A stretch of 42,632 bases of DNA from Betaproteobacteria bacterium UBA2592 (GTDB lineage: Bacteria > Pseudomonadota > Gammaproteobacteria > Burkholderiales > Rhodocyclaceae), in assembly GCA_002340095.1 (NCBI GenBank), contig DDKS01000021.1, forward strand, positions 1 through 42,632, in the 5' to 3' direction. Each line of letters opens with the position of its first letter. The stretch's first letter is position 1. Under the pieces are notes generated by a model, which saw only the letters and a program-made list of their open reading frames with translations, did not search any database and had not been told where the DNA came from. Made by a program: the position numbers and the translations under genes. Of the stretch, positions 26,097 through 33,689 are shown one piece after another.

Positions 26097-26731
26097 GGGT
26101 CGTCGAGGAAAAAATCTTCGTGGATGGCCCGGTGGGCAAGATCGAGGTGATCATGGAAAATCCGGGCGCCCCCAAGGGCATCGCCCTGATCGCCCATCCC
26201 CACCCCATCGGCGGCGGTGCCAACACCAACAAGGTGGCCTACACCCTGGCCAAGACCTTCGTGCACCTGGGCTACGCGGCCTTCCGCCCCAACTTCCGGG
26301 GCGTTGGCGGCACCGAGGGCGAGCACGATGAAGGCATCGGCGAGACCGACGATCTGCTGGCCGTGCTGCACGAGGCCAAGTGCCGCTGCGGCGACCTGCC
26401 CGTGGCCCTGGCCGGCTTCTCCTTTGGCGCCTACTGCCAGACCCGGGTGGCGAAGCGGCTGGCCGAGTCCGGCCACCCGGCCCAGCGCCTGGTGCTGGTG
26501 GGTACCGCCGCCGGTTTCGTGGAAGGCACCCGCAACTACGACACCGAGCCCGTGCCGGCCGACACCATCGTCATCCACGGCTCCGCCGATGAGACCGTGC
26601 CGCTCGCCAACGTGCTCGCCTGGGCCCAGCCCCAGGACCTGCCCGTGGTGGTGGTGCCCGGCGCCGACCATTTCTTCCACCGGCGCCTGCACAACATCCG
26701 CGACATCATCCACCGGGCCTGGCGGCACTGA
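26093..26731 (+). CDS. Alpha/beta hydrolase, COG2945 type
   Basis: A 212-residue serine hydrolase. The oxyanion part is AHPHPIGGG, followed by FRPNFRGVGGTEG. The nucleophile is S110 in AGFSFGAY, the acid is in HGSADETVPL, and the catalytic histidine in PGADHFFHRRL. No signal peptide is present. Substrate is unknown. ATG at 26093 overlaps the ferredoxin stop, and its own stop overlaps the next ATG by one base (TGATG), so three genes form a tight translation unit. Confidence 0.88.
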   Translation: MRVVEEKIFVDGPVGKIEVIMENPGAPKGIALIAHPHPIGGGANTNKVAYTLAKTFVHLGYAAFRPNFRGVGGTEGEHDEGIGETDDLLAVLHEAKCRCGDLPVALAGFSFGAYCQTRVAKRLAESGHPAQRLVLVGTAAGFVEGTRNYDTEPVPADTIVIHGSADETVPLANVLAWAQPQDLPVVVVPGADHFFHRRLHNIRDIIHRAWRH

Positions 26732-27672
26732 TGACGGCCAGTGTCGTGATGGCCAATATCCCCCTGCGGGTCGAGGAGCTGAAGAAGGCCTACGCCGGCA
26801 CCCCGGTGGTGGACGGCCTCTCCTTCGCCCTGGAACCGGGCAGCTGCTTCGGCCTCCTGGGCCCCAACGGGGCCGGCAAGACCACCACCCTGAAACTCTG
26901 CCTGGGGCTCACGGCCCCCGATTTCGGCGCCATCACCCTGGCCGGCCAGCCGATTCCCGCCCAGGCCCAGGCGGCCCGGGCCCGTACCGGCGTGGTGCCC
27001 CAGTTCGACAATCTCGACCCGGATTTCACCGTCACCGAGAACCTGATGGTGTTCGGCCGCTATTTCGGCATGACGAAAGCCGAGATCACCGCCCGCATTC
27101 CCTGGCTGCTGCAGTTCTCCGGCCTGGAGAACAAGGCGGATGCCCGCATCGCCACCCTCTCCGGCGGCATGAAGCGGCGCCTGACCCTGGCCCGGGCCCT
27201 GGTGAACGACCCGGACATCGTCTTTCTCGACGAGCCCACCACCGGCCTCGACCCCCAGGCCCGGCACCTGATCTGGGAACGCCTGAAGCAGCTCAAGCTG
27301 AATGGCAAGACCCTGCTCCTGACCACTCACTTCATGGACGAGGCCGAGCGTCTCTGCGACCGGCTGATCGTCATCGACCACGGCAAGAAGATCGCCGAGG
27401 GCAGCCCCCGGGATCTGATCGCCACCCACATCGAGCCCCAGGTGGTGGAAGTCTACGACGAGGCCGCCGGCGCCCTGGACGCCTTCGTGGCCGCCTGGCG
27501 GGGCAGCACCGCCCGGGTCGAGATCAGCGGCGAAACCGCCTTCTTCTACTGCCGGGACCCCCAGCCCCTGCTCGCCGCCCTGGCTGAGGCCAGTGGCCTG
27601 CGCTACGTGCACCGGGCCTCCAACCTGGAAGACGTGTTCATCAAGCTCACCGGGCGGGAATTGCGGGACTGA
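26731..27672 (+). CDS. NodI-type ABC transporter ATPase
   Basis: A 313-residue ATPase of the ABC-2/NodI drug-and-polysaccharide export class. Walker A is GPNGAGKT (44-51), the signature is LSGGMKRR, Walker B is IVFLDEPTTGLDP, and the H-loop follows in LLTTHFMDEAERL. The C-terminal extension (about 230-313) is typical of NodI-like subunits. Such ATPases need a NodJ-type permease, usually the next gene, but here the next gene is a sensor kinase on the opposite strand. Either the permease lies elsewhere or was separated by arrival of the metal-resistance block. An alternative start is ATG 26749. Confidence 0.88.
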   Translation: MTASVVMANIPLRVEELKKAYAGTPVVDGLSFALEPGSCFGLLGPNGAGKTTTLKLCLGLTAPDFGAITLAGQPIPAQAQAARARTGVVPQFDNLDPDFTVTENLMVFGRYFGMTKAEITARIPWLLQFSGLENKADARIATLSGGMKRRLTLARALVNDPDIVFLDEPTTGLDPQARHLIWERLKQLKLNGKTLLLTTHFMDEAERLCDRLIVIDHGKKIAEGSPRDLIATHIEPQVVEVYDEAAGALDAFVAAWRGSTARVEISGETAFFYCRDPQPLLAALAEASGLRYVHRASNLEDVFIKLTGRELRD

Positions 27673-27690
27673 TACCGCAGGGGTAGCGAT

Positions 27691-29091
27691 TCAGCAGCCT
27701 GGCAGGCTCAGGCAGAAGCGGGTCAGTCCATCCTCCGATTCGGCCCGGATCCGTCCGCCGTGGGCGAGGACGATGGAGCGGGTGATGGCCAGGCCCAGGC
27801 CGGTGCCGCTTTCGCCTTCCCGCTGTCGGGCCGCGTCGACCCGGTGGAAGCGTTCGAAAATCCGCTCCAGTTGGGCGGCGGGAATCGGGGGGCCGGGGTT
27901 TTCCACGCTGATGTTCACCTCGCCGGGACTACCCGGTTCGATCCGGATGCGCACCGTCGCCCCGGAGGCCGTGTAGCGCAGGGCGTTGGAGAGCAGGTTG
28001 CCCAGGGCCCGGCGCAGCATCAGGGCGTCGCCAGTGACCGTGGCGCTGCCGCTCACTTCCAGGCGGATTCCCTTTTCTTCCGCCAGCAGACCGTAGAACT
28101 CCCCCAGGGATTGCAGCAGCGCCGCCAGGTCCACCTGTTCCCGGTGCGGCACCATCAGGCCGTTCTCGGCCTGGGCCAGGAACAGCATGTCGCCGATCAT
28201 GCGCGACAGGCGTTCATGCTCTTCCAGGCTGGAATAGAGCACCTCCCGGTATTCCTCGGCGCTCCTGGCCCGGCTCAGGGCCACCTGGGTCTGGGTCATC
28301 AGGGCCGTGACCGGGGTGCGCAGTTCGTGGGCGATGTCCGAGGCGGCGCCGGAGAGCCGGGTGAAGGCATCCTCCAGCCGGGCCAGCATCTGGTTCAGTT
28401 CTTGAGCCAGGGGCTGCAGTTCCAGGGGCAGATGTTCAGTTTCCAGGCGTTCGTGCAGCCGTTCGCCGGAGACCCGCCGGGCCAGTCCCAGCAGTTGCCC
28501 CAGGGGGGCCAGGCCGCGCCGGGCGGCGATCCAGGCGCAGAGCAGGTTGCCGAGGATGGCCAGGCCCAGGGCCCAGGCCAGGGAGCGGAAGAAGCTGGCC
28601 ATGAAGTGCTGGTGGTGTTCGATATCCACGGTGATGGCGACCTGCACCCATTGTCCGTCGGCGGTGCGGGCCAGGGCCAGGATGCCGCGTTGGGGCTTTC
28701 TGCCCGGATCGCCGCCCGCGTAGGCCTGGGGGTGTTCCGCCTCGCCCGGGGCGACCGGGTGGCGCAGCAGCCATTCGGGAATGCCGGCGCCGCCGCTGAA
28801 GAGAGGAAAGCCTTCCCGGTCCAGCACCGTCAGCCCCAGGTGGGGATGGCCCAGCAGGGCCGGGCCCAGGCGCTTGGGCAGGGCTTCGAGCAATTCGTCC
28901 GCCGGCAGGGTGGCGATGATGCCCCGGCTCAGGGTCAGCTTGCCGTGCAATTCCTCCAGGTCGCCTTCCTGAAAGTGGGCTTCCACCTCGCGGCCCACGA
29001 AGAGCCCCAGGCCCAGCAGGATCAGGGTGGACAGCAGGGCAAAGAGCAGCGCCAGGCGCAGGGTGAGGGAGGGGCGCCTGTGCAGCGACAT
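27691..29091 (-). CDS. Heavy-metal sensor histidine kinase (CusS/CzcS type)
   Basis: A 466-residue inner-membrane kinase. Membrane segments at about 10-30 and 163-185 bracket a periplasmic sensor of about 130 residues. A HAMP domain follows, then the phospho-acceptor H255 in SDIAHELRTP, an N-box near NLLSNALRY and the G-box GTGLGLAITRS. It should sense periplasmic metal ions and phosphorylate the response regulator encoded upstream at 29962-30639. Unusually, two toxin-antitoxin-like genes lie between kinase and regulator genes on the same strand, the toxin ending four bases before the kinase start. Confidence 0.92.
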   Translation of the reverse strand: MSLHRRPSLTLRLALLFALLSTLILLGLGLFVGREVEAHFQEGDLEELHGKLTLSRGIIATLPADELLEALPKRLGPALLGHPHLGLTVLDREGFPLFSGGAGIPEWLLRHPVAPGEAEHPQAYAGGDPGRKPQRGILALARTADGQWVQVAITVDIEHHQHFMASFFRSLAWALGLAILGNLLCAWIAARRGLAPLGQLLGLARRVSGERLHERLETEHLPLELQPLAQELNQMLARLEDAFTRLSGAASDIAHELRTPVTALMTQTQVALSRARSAEEYREVLYSSLEEHERLSRMIGDMLFLAQAENGLMVPHREQVDLAALLQSLGEFYGLLAEEKGIRLEVSGSATVTGDALMLRRALGNLLSNALRYTASGATVRIRIEPGSPGEVNISVENPGPPIPAAQLERIFERFHRVDAARQREGESGTGLGLAITRSIVLAHGGRIRAESEDGLTRFCLSLPGC

Positions 29092-29095
29092 GGAT

Positions 29096-29704
29096 TTAGC
29101 GGGAGATTTGCTCGGCGATGGCTTGGGCCCAGGGATTGAGCGGGCCGTAGGTTTTCACCAGCTGATTGTCGGCCACCCGGAACAGCAGCCGGGCTGCCTG
29201 ATCTTCGACAGAATTGTCATAAAAATAGGCGCGGTCCGCGATCTGGGCAACAACGGCGCCAAATGCCAGGGAGCGGGTGTAGCGAGTGATGATCTTGGGA
29301 ATGGGGACGTCGTGCCCTCCCTCTAGCACCCGGAGGGCAACCCGTTTGGCGTTGATGGTCGGGTCGTCCGTACCAATAAAAAACAGTCGAACGAAAAAGC
29401 CGGCCGCTTTGGCCCGTTTGATGAAGTCCACCTTGTCCGGGCTGGAAAGCACGGTTTCAAAGGCCAGGCTTTGCCGGTCACGCAGACATCGCTCCCGGAT
29501 TTCCTGCGACTGCTCAGCCGCCTGCACGATGGCGGTGGGGGCGTTCCAGTCCCCGAACTGGTCCCGGGCGATGAAATCGGGATTCACATACACGCAGCCC
29601 TGCATCCACTGATGCATCAGCAACTGTTCCGTGATCGAGGTCTTGCCCGAACCATTCGGGCCCGCAACCACGATCAGGCGAGGTTTGAGACTTGCTGCTG
29701 TCAA
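29096..29704 (-). CDS. Zeta-toxin-like P-loop kinase
   Basis: A 202-residue P-loop protein of the zeta toxin/UDP-N-acetylglucosamine kinase-like group. Walker A is GPNGSGKT (residues 15-22). VNPDFIARD and FETVLSS match conserved zeta-family parts, and RVLEGGHDVP carries conserved basic and His residues. Known zeta toxins phosphorylate cell-wall sugar precursors; whether this one is toxic is unknown. The start is TTG at 29704, overlapping the stop of the small upstream gene, which strongly implies coupling. It sits between a response regulator and its kinase. Confidence 0.8.
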   Translation of the reverse strand: MTAASLKPRLIVVAGPNGSGKTSITEQLLMHQWMQGCVYVNPDFIARDQFGDWNAPTAIVQAAEQSQEIRERCLRDRQSLAFETVLSSPDKVDFIKRAKAAGFFVRLFFIGTDDPTINAKRVALRVLEGGHDVPIPKIITRYTRSLAFGAVVAQIADRAYFYDNSVEDQAARLLFRVADNQLVKTYGPLNPWAQAIAEQISR

Positions 29705-29886
29705 GCGATTTCCCGGGCCTGGCGCACGGCCTGTTGAATGGCAGCTTGCACATTTTGCTGCAGCAATCTGCGCGCAGCCTCTGCCTTGCTCCGGGCTTCC
29801 AGGGCAACGGCCTGCATCAGGGCGCTCAATTGCGCATCGCTGGGCTCGTGCTCAATGTCGTTCAGGTCAAACACGGTATCGTTCAT
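29701..29886 (-). CDS. Small putative antitoxin paired with the zeta-like kinase
   Basis: A 61-residue soluble, charged and largely helical protein (DAQLSALMQAVALEARSKAEAARR, then a Gln/Ala-rich tail). I do not recognise a named antitoxin family, and it has no clear DNA-binding motif. Its size, position and four-base overlap with the zeta-like gene fit an antitoxin or chaperone role. The ATG is at 29886; upstream on the same strand lies a 75-base gap containing an 11-bp direct repeat. Confidence 0.6.
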   Translation of the reverse strand: MNDTVFDLNDIEHEPSDAQLSALMQAVALEARSKAEAARRLLQQNVQAAIQQAVRQAREIA

Positions 29887-29929
29887 GACAACACTTTCCT
29901 TGTTGCAGGGAGATTGATTGTGGCCCAAT

Positions 29930-29956
29930 GCAGGGCTTGCGCCAAGCAGGGCTTGC
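29930..29956. repeat. 11-bp direct repeat upstream of the toxin-antitoxin pair
   Basis: GCAGGGCTTGC occurs at 29930-29940 and again at 29946-29956, a 16-base period, in the short gap between the regulator gene and the putative antitoxin gene. It may be a binding site or a trace of the insertion event. Confidence 0.6.
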
Positions 29957-29961
29957 CAGGT

Positions 29962-30639
29962 TCAGGCTTCCGGCACTTCCAGCACATAGCCCATGCCGCG
30001 CACGGTGCGGATCAGCTTCGGCTCGAAGGGGTCGTCCATCTTGGCGCGCAGGCGACGCACGGCCACCTCGATGACGTTGGTGTCGCTGTCGAAGTTCATG
30101 TCCCAGACCTGGGAGGCGATCAGGGAGCGGGGCAGCACCTCCCCCTGGCGGCGCAGCAGCAGCTCCAGCAGGGCGAATTCCTTGGCGGTCAGGTCGATGC
30201 GCTGGCCGGCCCGGGTGGCCCGGCGTTTCAGCAGGTCCAGTTCCAGGTCGGCGGCGCGCAGGATTTCCGGCTCCTTGACCTTGCCCCGGCGCAGCAGGGT
30301 GCGCACCCGGGCCAGCAGCTCGGAAAAGGCGAAGGGCTTCACCAGATAGTCGTCGGCCCCCAGTTCCAGGCCGTGTACCCGGTCTTCCACCTGGTCCCGG
30401 GCGGTGAGGAACAGCACCGGCATGTCCTTGCCGGCGGCGCGCAGGGTTTGCAGCACCTGCCAGCCGTCCAGGCCGGGCAGCATCACGTCCAGCAGCACCA
30501 GGTCCGGCTCGCCGGTGAGGGCCAGGTGCAGGCCATCCGGGCCGTTGCGGGCCAGGTCAACGCCAAAGCCCGCTTCTTGCAGACCCTGGCGCAGGTAGTC
30601 GCCGGTCTTGGGTTCGTCTTCGATGATCAGGATGCGCAT
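29962..30639 (-). CDS. Heavy-metal response regulator (CusR/CopR type)
   Basis: A 225-residue OmpR-family regulator. The receiver domain has the acidic pair E7/D8, the phospho-acceptor D51 (LVLLDVMLPGLDG), a Thr in FLTARD and the Lys in DDYLVKPF. The C-terminal winged helix contains LTAKEFALLELLL and RRLRAKMDDPF...GMGYVLE. It should bind the palindrome in the divergent promoter region and activate the efflux genes when the kinase senses metal. Confidence 0.94.
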   Translation of the reverse strand: MRILIIEDEPKTGDYLRQGLQEAGFGVDLARNGPDGLHLALTGEPDLVLLDVMLPGLDGWQVLQTLRAAGKDMPVLFLTARDQVEDRVHGLELGADDYLVKPFAFSELLARVRTLLRRGKVKEPEILRAADLELDLLKRRATRAGQRIDLTAKEFALLELLLRRQGEVLPRSLIASQVWDMNFDSDTNVIEVAVRRLRAKMDDPFEPKLIRTVRGMGYVLEVPEA

Positions 30640-30689
30640 GGCGCCATTGTGCCCCGGGGTAAGGGGGCCTGTCCTCCTGCCGGGGCCAA

Positions 30690-30707
30690 GATTACAAAGA
30701 TGTAATC
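30690..30707. promoter_or_regulatory. Likely operator of the metal response regulator
   Basis: GATTACAAAGATGTAATC has perfect 7-bp inverted arms GATTACA/TGTAATC with a 4-base spacer. It lies between the divergent regulator and efflux genes, 51 bases upstream of the regulator start and 66 upstream of the outer-membrane factor start. The shape resembles boxes of CopR/CusR-type regulators. Confidence 0.65.
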
Positions 30708-30772
30708 TGCCCGTCAGCCTGGCGTCGGGGATGGGTTGTCATCATCGCCCCATCTTCCCCGTGGAGCCTGTC

Positions 30773-31987
30773 ATGAAACTGCCTGCCTTGGTCCTCACCG
30801 GCCTGCTGGTCCTCAGCCTGCCGCTCCGGGCCGAGTCCTTGGCCGACCTGTTTGAAAAAGCCTGGCAGCGGGCACCCCAGGCGGCCCTGGCCGGGGCTCG
30901 CCAGGAAACAGTGCGGGCCGGGCAGGAGGCGGCCGGGGCCCTGTTCCCGGAAGCCCCCAGCATCGGCCTGCTGCACACCAGCGACCGGGCAACCGAGAAC
31001 CAGGGGCGCCGGGAAGAGGAACTGGAACTTTCCCTGCCCCTCTGGCAGTGGGGCCAGAAGTCGGCGGCCCGCCAGGCCGCCCAGGCCCTGGCCGGGGAGC
31101 AGGAAGCCGCCATCGGCGCGGATCGGCTTGCCCTGGCCGGTGAATTGCGCCGCAGCCTCGCGGCCCTGCGTGAAGCCCGGGCCGCCGCCGAACTGGCCCG
31201 GGAGCAGGCCCGCATCGCCACCGAGCTGGAAGCGGACGTGGCCCGCCGGGTCAAGGTCGGCGACCTGGCCCGCAGCGATCTGCTGCTGGCCCGCCAGGAA
31301 GCCCTGTCCAGCCAGGGCGAAGCCGCCCGCCTGGAAGCCGAACTGGCTCAGGCCCGGCAACAGTGGCGCCTGCTCACCGGGGGCGACGCCCTGCCCGATC
31401 CCCTGGAAGAACAGCCCGCCGAGGGGGTGCCGGGGAATGCGCCGCAAGCCTACCCAGAAGCCCACCCGGAATTCCAGGCCGGGGCCCGGCGCCTGGCCCT
31501 TTCCCAGGCCGAATTCGAGCTGGCCCGGGCCTCGCGCCGGGGCGCGCCCAGCCTGGAGCTGAGCTATACCCGGGGCCGGGACGACTTTGCCGCCCCCCGT
31601 GATGCCGCCGTCAAGGTGGGCATCCGCATTCCCCTGGATTCCGCCGCCGTGAGCCAGCCCCGGCTGGCCGCCGCCAACCAGGCCCGCATCCAGGCCGAGG
31701 CCGAGCAACTGCGCCGCCAGGCCGAGCTGCCGGGCCGCATCGACAGCGCCCGGGCCCGGCTGGCCGCCGCCGACACCGCTGCCCGTCTGGCCCGGGAGGG
31801 CGCCACCCTGGCCGAAGAACGCCGGACCCTGCTGCAGCGGGCCTTCCAGCTCGGGGAGCTGGGTTTTGCCGATTACCAGCGGGTCCTGGCCCAGACCCAC
31901 GCGGCCCGCCTGGGCGCCGCCCTGGCCGACATCCGCCGCGCCAGCGCCATTGCCGACCTGAACCAGGCCTTAGGAAAGTTGCCATGA
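30773..31987 (+). CDS. Outer-membrane factor of metal efflux system (CzcC/TolC family)
   Basis: A 404-residue TolC-family protein. A signal peptide covers about residues 1-22 (ending LRA). Two OEP-type helical halves are visible, rich in Ala, Arg, Glu and Leu. It should form the outer-membrane tunnel of the tripartite pump encoded downstream. ATG at 30773 lies after the regulator operator and gives a clean signal peptide; the longer in-frame extension to 30608 would overlap the divergent regulator gene. The next gene starts within its final codons (ATGA-type overlap at 31984), showing operon structure. Confidence 0.9.
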   Translation: MKLPALVLTGLLVLSLPLRAESLADLFEKAWQRAPQAALAGARQETVRAGQEAAGALFPEAPSIGLLHTSDRATENQGRREEELELSLPLWQWGQKSAARQAAQALAGEQEAAIGADRLALAGELRRSLAALREARAAAELAREQARIATELEADVARRVKVGDLARSDLLLARQEALSSQGEAARLEAELAQARQQWRLLTGGDALPDPLEEQPAEGVPGNAPQAYPEAHPEFQAGARRLALSQAEFELARASRRGAPSLELSYTRGRDDFAAPRDAAVKVGIRIPLDSAAVSQPRLAAANQARIQAEAEQLRRQAELPGRIDSARARLAAADTAARLAREGATLAEERRTLLQRAFQLGELGFADYQRVLAQTHAARLGAALADIRRASAIADLNQALGKLP

Positions 31988-32517
31988 ACCTGAACATTGC
32001 CGGCCTGCTCCTGGCCGGACTTCTGCTGAGCGCGCCCCTTGCGGCCCACGAAGGCCACGACCACGGGGACGAAGCCGCCCAAGCGCCCGCCCAGGCCCTG
32101 CCCCGCTTCGCCGTGCAGGGGGAAGAACTGGAAGTGGTGGGGGTGCTGGCCGCCGACACCCTGGTGATTTACGTGGACCAGCGGGCCGACAACGCCCCGG
32201 TGACCGACCTGGCCGTGGAGGTGGAAGGTCAGGGCTGGAAGGGCGTGGCCGAGCCCGATGGCCTGGGCGCCTACCGCATGGCCCTGCCGGCTGGGGCCCT
32301 GGGGGCGCCGGGCAGCCATCTTCCCTTGAATCTCAGCCTGAGCAACGAGGCCTTCGCCGACCTGCTGCTGGCGGAACTGATAATGCCCGAGGCCCAGGCC
32401 GAAACTGCGGGCGGTGCCGGATCGGGCGGCGGTTGGCTGGGAGCGGCCCTGTTGCTGGCAACCCTGGGGGGCGCCGGGTTCATTCTGCGCCGCCGTGCTG
32501 GAAGGAAGTCTTCATGA
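31984..32517 (+). CDS. His-rich membrane-anchored accessory protein of the metal efflux operon
   Basis: A 177-residue protein of no family I can name. A signal peptide (ending LAA) is followed at once by a metal-binding-like HEGHDHGDE motif. A beta-rich domain fills the middle (about 40-120). The C-terminus has a Gly-rich linker, one membrane segment (LGAALLLATLGGAGFIL) and an arginine cap, so the domain faces the periplasm. It overlaps both neighbours by four bases. A role in passing metal to the pump is inference. The adaptor gene product carries a similar HEGHDH motif after its own signal. Confidence 0.75.
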   Translation: MNLNIAGLLLAGLLLSAPLAAHEGHDHGDEAAQAPAQALPRFAVQGEELEVVGVLAADTLVIYVDQRADNAPVTDLAVEVEGQGWKGVAEPDGLGAYRMALPAGALGAPGSHLPLNLSLSNEAFADLLLAELIMPEAQAETAGGAGSGGGWLGAALLLATLGGAGFILRRRAGRKSS

Positions 32518-33689
32518 AACACCCGCTGCCATTCCGGGGGCTGACCCTGGCCGCCGTTCTCTCCCTGCTGCCCGCCACGGTGACCCTGGCCCATGAAGGT
32601 CATGACCATGCCGAGCCTGCCGCCCCGGCCGTTTCCCCGGCGCCGGTGAAGTCCGTCACCGGCCAGCCCCTGAGCGAAGCTCCCTTGCGCCTGCCCGACG
32701 GCAGCCTGTTCGTGCCCAAGTCCGTGCAGCGCCGCATGGGGGCCCTGGGCCTGCGCACGGCGGCGGTGGAAAGCGGCCAGTTTCCCCGGGTGCTGGCCCT
32801 GCCCGGCCAGATCGTCGCTGATCCTGGCACCGGCGGTCGGGTCCAGACCCTCCAGGCCGGGCGTATCGAAGCCGGGCCCGAGGGGCTGGCGGTGCTGGGC
32901 CAGCGGGTGAAAAAGGGCCAGATCCTGGCCTGGCTGGAGCCTGCCGCCGGCGCCTTGGAAAAGGGCGCGGGTCAGGCGGCTCTGGCCGAACTCACGGCCC
33001 AGGAAAGCCTGCTCGCCAGCCGGGTGAAGCGCCTGGAGCAACTGGAGGGCAGCGTGCCCGCCAAGGACATCGAACAGGCCCGCATCGAACTGCAGTCCTT
33101 CCGCCAAAAGAAGTCCGCCGTGGCGGGCAGCCTCGGGCGGGAGGCCCTGCGCGCCCCGGTGGACGGGGTGATCGGCGCAGCCAGTGCGGTGGCCGGCCAG
33201 GTGGTGGACGCCCGGGAAGTGATCTTCGAAGTGCTGGACCCGGCCCGCCTGGCGGTGGAAGCACAGGCCCCGGAGCCCGCCGCCCTGGCCGCCGGGGTGG
33301 CCGGTGGCAGCCTCGATCTGGGCAACGGGGTGGGCGTGGAGCTGGCCTTTGTCGGCATGGGCCGCAGTCTCAAGGCCCAGTCCCTGCCCGTGCTGTTCCG
33401 GGTGCAGGCGGGCAAGGAGATGCCGCACCTGATCCTGGGCCAGTCGGTCCAGGTGCTGGCCCGGCTGAATGCTCAACCGCAGACGCTGTTGGCGATTCCC
33501 GCCAGTGCCCTGGTGCGGGACGGGGACAACCAGCCCCGGGTCTGGGTGCAGGTGGCGCCCGAGCGTTTCGAATCCCGCAGCGTACGTATCGAAGCTCTCG
33601 ATGGCCAGCGGGTCGCCGTCCTGCGCGGCCTCGCCGCCGGTGAGCGGGTGGTGCGGGATGGGGCTAACGACTTGAATCGGATTCGCTGA
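32514..33689 (+). CDS. RND efflux periplasmic adaptor (CzcB/CusB type)
   Basis: A 391-residue membrane fusion protein. Signal residues about 1-26 are followed by HEGHDH, a likely metal-binding N-terminus. Lipoyl halves lie around 95-135 and 195-225 (LRAPVDGVIGAASAVAGQ), separated by a helical hairpin; beta-barrel and membrane-proximal domains follow. It lacks the clustered methionines of CusB's metal site as far as I can see. ATG at 32514 overlaps the preceding stop in an ATGA and has GAAGGAAG upstream. Its last base overlaps the pump gene start. Confidence 0.9.
   Translation: MKHPLPFRGLTLAAVLSLLPATVTLAHEGHDHAEPAAPAVSPAPVKSVTGQPLSEAPLRLPDGSLFVPKSVQRRMGALGLRTAAVESGQFPRVLALPGQIVADPGTGGRVQTLQAGRIEAGPEGLAVLGQRVKKGQILAWLEPAAGALEKGAGQAALAELTAQESLLASRVKRLEQLEGSVPAKDIEQARIELQSFRQKKSAVAGSLGREALRAPVDGVIGAASAVAGQVVDAREVIFEVLDPARLAVEAQAPEPAALAAGVAGGSLDLGNGVGVELAFVGMGRSLKAQSLPVLFRVQAGKEMPHLILGQSVQVLARLNAQPQTLLAIPASALVRDGDNQPRVWVQVAPERFESRSVRIEALDGQRVAVLRGLAAGERVVRDGANDLNRIR

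Noticed and set aside
26731..27672. True nodulation function from the NodI-like name
   Set aside because: NodI-type ATPases are common in non-symbiotic betaproteobacteria, and no nod genes are present.
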